Positions 6,782 through 13,114 of a stretch of 32,888 bases of DNA are shown piece by piece. Origin of the DNA: Candidatus Flavonifractor intestinigallinarum. Its GTDB lineage: Bacteria; Bacillota; Clostridia; Oscillospirales; Oscillospiraceae. Under the pieces are notes generated by a model. That model ran no database searches and was not told the origin of the DNA. It saw only the letters and a list, made by a program, of their open reading frames with translations. The stretch spans positions 1 to 32,888 of the forward strand of contig DWXO01000089.1 of NCBI GenBank assembly GCA_019119165.1, in the 5' to 3' direction. Position numbers and translations under genes: made by a program. Positions within the stretch are counted from its first letter, which is position 1, and every line of letters begins with the position of its first letter.

Positions 6782-7315
6782 ATGCTGATTTTAGGGATCG
6801 ACCCCGGCTTTGCCATCGTGGGCTTCGGTCTGGTGGAGTCGGCAGGGGGGAGGGCCCGGCTGGTCCAGTGCGGCGCCATCACCACCCCGGCGGGGGAGAG
6901 CCTGCCCGCCCGGCTCCTCCAGATCTCCAATGACATGGACCTGCTGCTGGAACAATTCAAGCCGGAGGCCATGGCCATCGAGGAGCTCTTCTTTAACAAC
7001 AACATCACCACCGGCATCGGCGTGGCCCAGGCCCGGGGTGTGCTGCTGCTGGCGGCGGAGCGGCATGGTGTGCCCATCTACGAATATACCCCCAGCCAGG
7101 TGAAGCAGGCGGTGGTGGGCTACGGCAAGGCGGAAAAGCGGCAGGTCATGGACATGACAAAGCGGCTTTTGAACCTGAAAGCCGTGCCCAAGCCGGACGA
7201 CGCCGCCGACGCGGTGGCCATCGCCCTGTGCCACGCCCGCTCGTATACCTCCCGGCTCCAGAGCCCCGACGCCAACCGGCCGGGCAGCGGCCGGTACGCC
7301 GTACGCAAGGATTAG
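6782..7315 (+). CDS. ruvC: Holliday junction endonuclease RuvC
   Basis: RuvC cuts Holliday junctions symmetrically after branch migration by RuvAB. The 177-residue product starts with the RNase H-like catalytic strand LILGIDPG (Asp7), has the second acid in AIEELFF, and ends with the DDAADAVAIALCHA segment carrying the remaining acidic residues. The ATG at 6782 is preferred because GGGAGGAG (6765-6772) lies 9 bases upstream; an in-frame ATG at 6755 sits at the transcription start. It is the first gene of a ruvC-ruvA-unknown-ruvB-glmM run. The ruvA ribosome-binding site overlaps its stop codon, which suggests coupled translation. Confidence 0.97.
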   Translation: MLILGIDPGFAIVGFGLVESAGGRARLVQCGAITTPAGESLPARLLQISNDMDLLLEQFKPEAMAIEELFFNNNITTGIGVAQARGVLLLAAERHGVPIYEYTPSQVKQAVVGYGKAEKRQVMDMTKRLLNLKAVPKPDDAADAVAIALCHARSYTSRLQSPDANRPGSGRYAVRKD

Positions 7316-7328
7316 GAGTAATACCATT

Positions 7329-7934
7329 ATGTTTTACTATGTGAAAGGAACCGTGGCCCACACCGCCCCCTATCTGGCGGTGATCGACTGCGGCGGGGTG
7401 GGCTACGCCTGCCGCACCACCAACAACACCCTCTCACGGCTGAAAAAAGGGGAGAGCGCCAAGCTGTTCACCCACCTGAACGTCCGGGAGGACGCCATGG
7501 AGCTGTACGGCTTCGCCACCGAGAACGAGCTCAACTGCTTTCAGCTCTTGATCTCGGTGTCCGGCGTGGGACCCAAGGCGGCTCTGTCCATCCTGTCCTC
7601 CGCCACCCCCGAGTCTCTGGCCATGAGCATCATCACCGGAGATGAGAAGGCCCTCACCGTGGCCCAGGGCATCGGCAAGAAGATCGCCCAGCGCATCATC
7701 CTGGAGCTGAAGGACAAGCTGGCAAAGGGCCAGATCAGCCCGGGCGGCGAGAGCTACGGTGGAACCGGGGTCACGGTGATCCCGGAGAACAAGTCCTCCG
7801 AGGCCGCCGCCGCCTTGGCGGTGCTGGGCTACTCCCAGACCGAGATCGGCATGGCTTTGAAGGGAATCGACGTGGATGCCCTCAGTCTGGAGGACATCAT
7901 CAAGCAGGCCCTCAAGAAAATGATGAAGGGGTAA
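7329..7934 (+). CDS. ruvA: Holliday junction branch-migration subunit RuvA
   Basis: RuvA binds the four-way junction and loads RuvB. The 201-residue product has the N-terminal OB-fold (MFYYVKGTVAH onward), two helix-hairpin-helix motifs (SVSGVGPKAA and VAQGIGKKIAQRI, about residues 76-120), a flexible linker (about 135-150) and the C-terminal three-helix domain that contacts RuvB (EAAAALAVLGYS onward). It starts 13 bases after ruvC with AGGAG (7314-7318) overlapping the ruvC stop. In many bacteria ruvB follows at once; here a small unknown gene intervenes. Confidence 0.97.
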   Translation: MFYYVKGTVAHTAPYLAVIDCGGVGYACRTTNNTLSRLKKGESAKLFTHLNVREDAMELYGFATENELNCFQLLISVSGVGPKAALSILSSATPESLAMSIITGDEKALTVAQGIGKKIAQRIILELKDKLAKGQISPGGESYGGTGVTVIPENKSSEAAAALAVLGYSQTEIGMALKGIDVDALSLEDIIKQALKKMMKG

Positions 7935-7956
7935 TCCCCCGGAAGGAGGAACCACC

Positions 7957-8295
7957 ATGGCCAAACTGGAACGCGACCTGTCCGGCAGCTTTGACCGGCT
8001 GCTGGATTATCTGCACGACGGCATTCTCAGCGGCAGCTCCTCCGCCAGCTGGGAGGACGGCAGCGATTATCGCAGCGGCTCCTTTCGGATGGCCGTCCGG
8101 GTGTATGAGCGGTACAGCTTCATGGGGGGCAACCGGGTAAGCCTCAACCTGACCCTGGTGGGTAACGGCCCCCGCCTGTTCCTGTCCGCCATCACCGCCG
8201 GCGGCAGTCAGGCCATGCTGTTCAAGATCAACACCCTGGGGGAGGAGGCCTTCCTGGACAAGGTGGAGGCGCTGCTGAACGGGTGGAAGGGATAA
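7957..8295 (+). CDS. Small protein of unknown function between ruvA and ruvB (DUF6054-like)
   Basis: The 112-residue soluble product has no signal peptide, membrane segment or cysteine cluster. It begins with an amphipathic region (KLERDLSGSFDRLLDYLHDGILSG in outline), continues with beta-like stretches (FRMAVRVYERYSF, RVSLNLTLVG, RLFLSAITAGG) and ends with a helix. From memory it resembles proteins catalogued as DUF6054; this was not checked and gives no function. GGAAGGAGG (about 7940-7948) precedes the ATG. It lies 22 bases after ruvA and 12 bases before the ruvB start, so it is almost certainly in the same transcript. A role in Holliday-junction processing would be guilt by association only. 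Confidence 0.75.
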   Translation: MAKLERDLSGSFDRLLDYLHDGILSGSSSASWEDGSDYRSGSFRMAVRVYERYSFMGGNRVSLNLTLVGNGPRLFLSAITAGGSQAMLFKINTLGEEAFLDKVEALLNGWKG

Positions 8296-8307
8296 GGAAG
8301 TGAGACT

Positions 8308-9363
8308 TTGAGCATTGCATTTTCTGAGGAAGGCTTTGAGACCGAGGAGCCTCTGGTGACCACATCCCTTACCCGGGATGACGAGAACGAGGGCTCCCTG
8401 CGGCCCAAAACCTTAAACGAATACATCGGCCAGGCCAAGGCCAAGGGCAACCTGGAGGTGTTCATCCAGGCCGCCAAGATGCGGGGCGAGCCGTTGGACC
8501 ATGTGCTGCTCCACGGCCCTCCGGGCCTGGGCAAGACCACCCTCTCCAACATCATCGCCAACGAGATGGGGGTCAACATCCGCATCACCTCCGGCCCGGC
8601 CATTGAAAAGCCAGGCGATCTGGCGGCCCTGCTCACCAATCTGGCGGAGAACGACATCCTGTTCGTGGACGAGATCCACCGGCTCAACCGGTCAGTGGAG
8701 GAGATCCTGTACCCGGCCATGGAGGACTTCGCCATCGATATCATCATCGGCAAGGGGCCTTCCGCCAACTCCATCCGGCTGGACCTGCCCAAATTCACCC
8801 TCATCGGGGCCACCACCCGGGCGGGGCAGTTGTCCGCCCCTCTGCGGGACCGGTTTGGTGTGACTTTGCGGCTGGAGCTGTACACCCCGGAGGAGCTGGC
8901 CCTCATCGTCACCCGGTCGGCGGGCATTTTGGATGTGCCCATCGAGGCCGACGGCGCCATGGAGATCGCCAAGCGCAGCCGGGGCACCCCCCGTATCGCC
9001 AACCGGATGCTGCGCCGGGTGCGGGACTTCGCCCAGGTGAAGGCGGGGGGCGTTATCACCCAGGAGGTGGCCGACGTGGCCCTGTCCGCTCTGGAGGTGG
9101 ACCACCTGGGGCTGGACGCCATCGACCGGCGGATGCTAAGTTCCATCATCGAGCACTACGGCGGCGGCCCGGTGGGTCTGGAGACCCTGGCGGCCACCAT
9201 CAACGAGGAGGCCGTCACCCTGGAGGACGTGTACGAGCCCTATCTGATGCAGATGGGCTTCCTCACCCGCACCCCCAGAGGCCGGTGCGTCACCCGGCGG
9301 GCCTATGAACACCTGGGCCTGGCCGTCCCCGGCGGGGTGGGGATGGAGCAATTGAGCTTCTAG
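8308..9363 (+). CDS. ruvB: Holliday junction DNA helicase RuvB
   Basis: RuvB is the AAA+ motor that drives branch migration on RuvA-bound junctions. The 351-residue product has Walker A at residues 70-78 (GPPGLGKTT, Lys76), Walker B with the DEIHR box at 121-125, sensor 1 ([18 protein letters not shown]) and a C-terminal winged helix ([13 protein letters not shown]). The start is TTG at 8308 behind AAGGAAGTG (8294-8302), which overlaps the preceding stop codon. The N-terminal extension before the [11 protein letters not shown] core is about 30 residues, slightly long but normal. Confidence 0.97.
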   Translation: MSIAFSEEGFETEEPLVTTSLTRDDENEGSLRPKTLNEYIGQAKAKGNLEVFIQAAKMRGEPLDHVLLHGPPGLGKTTLSNIIANEMGVNIRITSGPAIEKPGDLAALLTNLAENDILFVDEIHRLNRSVEEILYPAMEDFAIDIIIGKGPSANSIRLDLPKFTLIGATTRAGQLSAPLRDRFGVTLRLELYTPEELALIVTRSAGILDVPIEADGAMEIAKRSRGTPRIANRMLRRVRDFAQVKAGGVITQEVADVALSALEVDHLGLDAIDRRMLSSIIEHYGGGPVGLETLAATINEEAVTLEDVYEPYLMQMGFLTRTPRGRCVTRRAYEHLGLAVPGGVGMEQLSF

Positions 9364-9364
9364 C

Positions 9365-9391
9365 GGGCGACCATAAAGGCCGCCCCTACGA
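9365..9391 (+). repeat. REP-like short palindrome, copy 1
   Basis: An imperfect hairpin (9365-9372 with 9378-9385, one mismatch) is followed by CTACGA. The end sequence GCCCCTACGA is shared with a second hairpin at 31900-31927. It lies directly after ruvB and before glmM. Confidence 0.5.
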
Positions 9392-9435
9392 ATGGATAAG
9401 AATTTTGATGATTTCGACAGAAAGAGGTAATTACT

Positions 9436-10791
9436 ATGGGCAAACTGTTTGGAACCGATGGTATCCGCGGCGTGGTCAACGCCGGTCTGGACGCGGAACT
9501 GGCCTACGATGTGGGCGTGGCGGCAGCCTATGTGCTGGCTCAGGCAAAAGGGGAGGGCCGTCCCCGGTTCGCCATCGGCAAGGACACCCGCATCTCCTCC
9601 GACCTGCTGGAGGGAGCGCTGATGGCGGGCCTGTGTTCCGCCGGGGCCGACGTGCTCCACCTGGGCGTGATCCCCACCCCCGGCGTGGCCTGGGTGACGG
9701 TGGACAGCGGCTGTGACGCCGGTATCGTTATCTCCGCCTCCCACAATCCCTTTGAGCACAACGGCATCAAGATCTTCAACAGCCAGGGCTTCAAGCTGTC
9801 CGACGAGCTGGAGGGCAAGATTGAGGACATCATCCTCAACAAGGTGCCCGTGCCCCGCAAGACCGGCGGCGACATCGGCCGGGTGACCTACGCCGATACC
9901 AAGGAGCGCCAGGACTATATCGACCACCTGGTGTCCACCATCGACTCCGATCTCTCCGGCCTGAAGATTCTGGTGGACTGCGCCAACGGCGCTTCCTCCG
10001 CCACCGCCGGCACCCTCTTCGACTCCTTCCCCGATCTGCACTCCGACATCATCAACGCCGACCCCGACGGTGTGAACATCAACAACGGCTGCGGCTCCAC
10101 CCATCTGGACAGCCTGAAGGCCATGGTGACGGCAGGGAAGTACGACCTGGGCATCGCCTTTGACGGCGACGCCGACCGCTGCCTCATGGTGGACGAGACC
10201 GGCGAGGAGATCGACGGCGATCAGGTCATTGCCGCCTGCGGTCTGGAGCTGATGGGTCAGGGCAAGCTGCCCGGCAACGCCATTGTGGGCACCGTCATGA
10301 GCAACCTGGGCCTGCACGTTTTCTGCCGGGAGCACAACATGGAGCTGTTCTGCACCACCGTGGGCGACCGCAACGTGCTGGAGAAGATGGAGGAGCAGGG
10401 TTGGGTCCTGGGCGGCGAGCAGTCCGGCCACACCATCTTCCGCAAATACGCCACCACCGGCGACGGCCAGCTCACCGCGCTGCAGTTTTTGGCTCTGCTC
10501 CACCGCTCCGGCAAGAAGGCCTCCCAGCTGGTGGAGGGGTGCAAGCGCTATCCTCAGACCCTGATCAATGTGCCTGTGGCCGACAACGCCGCCAAGGAGG
10601 CCATTATGAGCGACACCTCCATTATGGACGCCGTGGCCGAGCAGGAGAAGCTGCTGGCAGGTACCGGCCGTGTGCTGGTGCGTCCCTCCGGCACCGAGGC
10701 CCTGGTGCGGGTCATGGTGGAGGCCCAGAGCCAGGACGATGCAGAGAAGGTTGCACAGCTCTTGGCAAATGTCATAAAAAATCGGGGCTGA
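9436..10791 (+). CDS. glmM: Phosphoglucosamine mutase
   Basis: GlmM converts glucosamine-6-phosphate to glucosamine-1-phosphate on the way to UDP-GlcNAc and peptidoglycan. The 451-residue product has the usual length. The phosphoserine loop is SASHNP with catalytic Ser102, the same number as in Escherichia coli. The metal loop is DGDADRC and the phosphate-binding loop near the C terminus is RPSGTEALVRVM. AAAGAGGT (9421-9428) precedes the ATG by 7 bases. It lies 72 bases after ruvB with a REP-like palindrome between; I saw no clear promoter of its own and no glmS-type ribozyme. Confidence 0.96.
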   Translation: MGKLFGTDGIRGVVNAGLDAELAYDVGVAAAYVLAQAKGEGRPRFAIGKDTRISSDLLEGALMAGLCSAGADVLHLGVIPTPGVAWVTVDSGCDAGIVISASHNPFEHNGIKIFNSQGFKLSDELEGKIEDIILNKVPVPRKTGGDIGRVTYADTKERQDYIDHLVSTIDSDLSGLKILVDCANGASSATAGTLFDSFPDLHSDIINADPDGVNINNGCGSTHLDSLKAMVTAGKYDLGIAFDGDADRCLMVDETGEEIDGDQVIAACGLELMGQGKLPGNAIVGTVMSNLGLHVFCREHNMELFCTTVGDRNVLEKMEEQGWVLGGEQSGHTIFRKYATTGDGQLTALQFLALLHRSGKKASQLVEGCKRYPQTLINVPVADNAAKEAIMSDTSIMDAVAEQEKLLAGTGRVLVRPSGTEALVRVMVEAQSQDDAEKVAQLLANVIKNRG

Positions 10792-10815
10792 AACCGAAAT
10801 ATTTCTGTCAAACAC

Positions 10816-10845
10816 TTGACAAATTCAGGGATCAACGCTTATAAT
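10816..10845 (+). promoter_or_regulatory. Sigma-A type promoter for the SigH-like gene, with a dyad over the -35 element
   Basis: TTGACA (10816-10821) and TATAAT (10840-10845) are both consensus, with an 18-base spacer. The -35 is half of an inverted repeat, TGTCAA (10806-10811) and TTGACA (10816-10821), separated by 4 bases, which could be a regulator site. Confidence 0.8.
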
Positions 10846-10862
10846 GTGCAAGGAGAAACGGC

Positions 10863-11498
10863 ATGAAAGAGGACCATTTCCAGCCGCTGGAGCCCAGCGA
10901 CGAAAGGCTGTGCGCCCTGGCCGCGTCCGGCGACCGTCAGGCCGAGGAGGATCTGGTGGTGCGCTATAACCGCCTGGTCCGTATCTGCGCCCGCCCCTAT
11001 TTTCTGGCCGGCGGGGACAGCGAGGATCTGATCCAGGAGGGAATGGTGGGTCTGCTGGCCGCCATCCGGGAATATGACCCGGAAAAGGCCGCCTCCTTCC
11101 GCACCTATGCGGAGGTGTGCATCAAAAACCGTTTGTTCTCCGTTATCAAAGCAGCAGCAAGAGATAAGCACATACCGCTGAACAACTCCGTCTCGTTCGG
11201 AACCCCTCTTTTTAGTGGGAACGGCGATCCATTGGCGTTCAGCGCACCTGACGGTCAGGGGACCGACCCGGAGGAGATCTTCCTCAGCCGGGAGTCCTTC
11301 AAGGAACGTCTGGAGGCGCTGATCGGTCAGCTGTCCGGCTTCGAGGCAAGCGTACTCCGGTTGTATCTGAACGGTCTGTCCTACTCCGAGATTGCAGCCG
11401 AGGTAAACAAGTCCCCCAAATCGGTGGACAACGCGGTGCAGCGTATCCGGCGCAAGCTGGCGCAGCAAACTTCTTCCGGCGACATCAGCAAAGGCTGA
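10863..11498 (+). CDS. sigH: SigH-like alternative sigma factor (sigma-70 family)
   Basis: The 211-residue product has region 2 (about residues 28-100, with SEDLIQEGMVGLLAAIREYD and FRTYAEVCIKNRL) and region 4 (about 150-205, helix-turn-helix LNGLSYSEIAAEVNKSPKSVDNAVQRIRR in outline), joined by a short linker. The KHIPLN motif after region 2 and the overall layout match Bacillus subtilis SigH, which directs early sporulation genes including spo0A. Other stress-type sigma factors are possible, but the resemblance to SigH is specific. AAGGAG (10850-10855) lies 7 bases before the ATG. The promoter is near-consensus. No anti-sigma gene is adjacent. Confidence 0.75.
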   Translation: MKEDHFQPLEPSDERLCALAASGDRQAEEDLVVRYNRLVRICARPYFLAGGDSEDLIQEGMVGLLAAIREYDPEKAASFRTYAEVCIKNRLFSVIKAAARDKHIPLNNSVSFGTPLFSGNGDPLAFSAPDGQGTDPEEIFLSRESFKERLEALIGQLSGFEASVLRLYLNGLSYSEIAAEVNKSPKSVDNAVQRIRRKLAQQTSSGDISKG

Positions 11499-11569
11499 TC
11501 GCAATATTACACTGACCCAGCACATGGATCATCCGGACCTGGGCAAAGAAGCAAAGAGAGGGTAACATC

Positions 11570-11851
11570 ATGTACGAAGACAAGACTCTGGTATGTAAGG
11601 AATGTGGCCAGGAGTTCGTGTTCACCGCCGGTGAGCAGGAGTTCTACGCCGAGCGCGGCTTCCAGAACGAGCCCCAGCGCTGCAAGGCTTGCCGTGACGC
11701 CCGCAAGGCTGCCTCCCGCGGCCCCCGCGAGTACTTCACCGCTACCTGCGCTGCCTGCGGCGGCGAGGCCAAGGTGCCCTTCGAGCCCAAGTCCGATCGT
11801 CCCGTCTACTGCAGCGACTGCTTCGCCCGTATGCGCGGCGAGCAGAACTAA
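11570..11851 (+). CDS. Small zinc-ribbon protein with four CXXC pairs
   Basis: The 93-residue cytoplasmic protein has four CXXC pairs: Cys9/12, Cys38/41, Cys60/63 and Cys81/84. These would form two zinc ribbons in tandem. The first half (DKTLVCKECGQEFVFTAGEQEFYAERGF) matches the 'probable zinc-ribbon' type common in Firmicutes. Between the ribbons is a basic Ala/Arg stretch (about 42-53). No enzyme motif is visible; nucleic acid or protein binding is a guess. A weak AGAGAGGG ribosome-binding site precedes the ATG. It lies 71 bases after the sigma gene and may be co-transcribed. A strong terminator follows. Confidence 0.85.
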   Translation: MYEDKTLVCKECGQEFVFTAGEQEFYAERGFQNEPQRCKACRDARKAASRGPREYFTATCAACGGEAKVPFEPKSDRPVYCSDCFARMRGEQN

Positions 11852-11862
11852 TCTGCAACGTC

Positions 11863-11895
11863 AAAAGGCCGCCCCGTTTGGGGCGGCCTTTTTCT
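11863..11895. terminator. Bidirectional terminator between the zinc-ribbon gene and cotJC
   Basis: A perfect 13-bp stem (11863-11875 with 11880-11892) with a 4-base loop has A residues on its left and T residues on its right. It sits between two convergent genes and can serve both. Confidence 0.85.
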
Positions 11896-11896
11896 G

Positions 11897-12502
11897 TCAT
11901 TTCTTGGCGGAATCGAAGGCGGGATTGGTGAAGTAGACATTCTTCTGGTCCATCTTCTCCTTGGCCAGCCGCACCGCCTCGCCGAAGCGCTGGAAGTGGA
12001 CGATCTCCCGCTCCCGCAGGAAGCGGATCACGTCGCTGACGTCGGGGTCGTCGCTGAGGCGCAGGATGTTGTCATAGGTGACCCGGGCCTTCTGCTCGGC
12101 GGCCATATCCTCGGTGAGGTCGCAGATCACATCCCCCTTGACGCCGATGCTGGCGGCGTTCCAGGGGGCGCCGGAGGCGGCGGTGGGATAGACCCCGGCG
12201 GTGTGGTCCACAAAGTAGGGGGCGAAGCCCCCCTCCTTCAGCTGCTCCTGGGTGAGCCCCCGGGTGAGCTGATGGACGATGGCCCCGATCATCTCCAGGT
12301 GGCCCAGCTCCTCGGTGCCGATGTCGGTGAGCAGGCCCTTGAGCTCGGGATAGGGCATGGCGTAGCGCTGGGACAGGTAGCGCAGGGAGGCGCCCAGCTC
12401 CCCGTCGGGGCCGCCGTACTGGCTGATGACCCAGGCGGCCAGCTTGGGGTTGGGGGTCTTGATGCGCACGGGGTATTGCAGCTTCTTCTCGTACTGGAAC
12501 AT
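11897..12502 (-). CDS. cotJC: Spore coat protein CotJC, manganese-catalase-like
   Basis: The 201-residue product belongs to the ferritin-like manganese catalase family, of which CotJC is the spore-coat member. Visible features are TDIGTEELGHLEMIGAIV (first Glu/His metal-ligand helix pair), DMAAEQKARVTYDNIL and REREIVHFQRFGEA (second pair). The length is typical. The ATG at 12502 shares one base with the TAA stop of the upstream cotJA-cotJB gene, so translation is probably coupled. In Bacillus subtilis the cotJ operon is under the mother-cell factor SigE. I found no convincing SigE promoter upstream of the pair. Confidence 0.92.
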   Translation of the reverse strand: MFQYEKKLQYPVRIKTPNPKLAAWVISQYGGPDGELGASLRYLSQRYAMPYPELKGLLTDIGTEELGHLEMIGAIVHQLTRGLTQEQLKEGGFAPYFVDHTAGVYPTAASGAPWNAASIGVKGDVICDLTEDMAAEQKARVTYDNILRLSDDPDVSDVIRFLREREIVHFQRFGEAVRLAKEKMDQKNVYFTNPAFDSAKK

Positions 12503-12972
12503 TACTTGGCCCCTCCTTCCGCGGTGTAGTTCCAGGGCCAGTCGCCCTCCAGCCAGGCGGCCCAGCTGTCGGCGCTGGCGGCGGCATTCTGGGTCAGGGG
12601 GCCGTGGGCGGCCTCATACTTTTTGCGGGCCTCGGCCTCCAGGGCGGCGTACTTCCGGAAGAGCTGGAAGGCCTCGGCGTCGTCCTGGTGGGTGTCCAGG
12701 TAGAGGCCCAGCTCCTGGAGCATGAACTCCAGGGCCTGGAGCTCCGCCAGCTGGGTGCCCAGCACCTTCACCGCCTCCGCCTTGATGCGGAAGGGCAGGT
12801 TCAGGCCGGGAAACAGGGTGCCGTTGGCCAGGGCCTCCTGCTGGGAGTAGCGCTTGGGGTTATTGGGCTGAAACGGCACATAGGGGACGGCCAGTGGCGC
12901 GCACTCAGGGAGCGTGCCGCAGCTGTCGTCACAGATGCCGGGATTGTTCTGAGGGTTGTTCTCGGGATACAA
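12502..12972 (-). CDS. CotJA-CotJB fusion protein (spore coat)
   Basis: One uninterrupted 156-residue frame holds two domains normally encoded separately. The first part, about residues 1-65, has the CotJA hallmarks (PLAVPYVPFQ, a Tyr-Ser-Gln-Gln-Glu-Ala-Leu stretch and GTLFPGLNLPF). The second part, about 70-156, has the CotJB hallmarks (LQALEFMLQELGLYLDTHQDD, then FRKYAALEAEARKKYEAAHGPL and a Trp-rich WPWNYT tail). The start is TTG at 12972 behind a strong AGGAGGAGG on the minus strand. The cotJC start overlaps its stop. Both parts associate with the inner spore coat in Bacillus. That the two are fused is read directly; I saw no internal stop or ribosome-binding site that separates them. 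Confidence 0.85.
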   Translation of the reverse strand: MYPENNPQNNPGICDDSCGTLPECAPLAVPYVPFQPNNPKRYSQQEALANGTLFPGLNLPFRIKAEAVKVLGTQLAELQALEFMLQELGLYLDTHQDDAEAFQLFRKYAALEAEARKKYEAAHGPLTQNAAASADSWAAWLEGDWPWNYTAEGGAK

Positions 12973-13065
12973 GGGGTGTTCCTCCTCCTATGGATTGGGA
13001 CGGGACGGGAGCCCCGTCCAGACCATCCTATGCGGCAGCTGACAAGGAGGTCCCATAACAAAGGA

Positions 13066-13093
13066 AGAGGCCGGCCCATACGGGCTGGCCTCT
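13066..13093 (-). terminator. Terminator after the SLH-domain peptidase gene
   Basis: A 12-bp stem (13066-13077 with 13082-13093, one G-U) with a 4-base loop lies 22 bases after the stop of the minus-strand gene. On that strand it is followed by a T-rich run. Confidence 0.7.
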
Positions 13094-13114
13094 TGTCCTG
13101 TCAGGAGATTTGGG

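Noticed and set aside
9413..9419. Exact Spo0A core (TTCGACA) 16 bases before glmM
   Set aside because: A six-fixed-base core is expected many times by chance in 33 kb, it is alone, and glmM is not an expected Spo0A target.
12973..13060. Search for a SigE promoter before the cotJ genes
   Set aside because: A CATAGGAT on the minus strand resembles a -10, but no matching -35 lies at 13-15 bases, so I did not annotate it.
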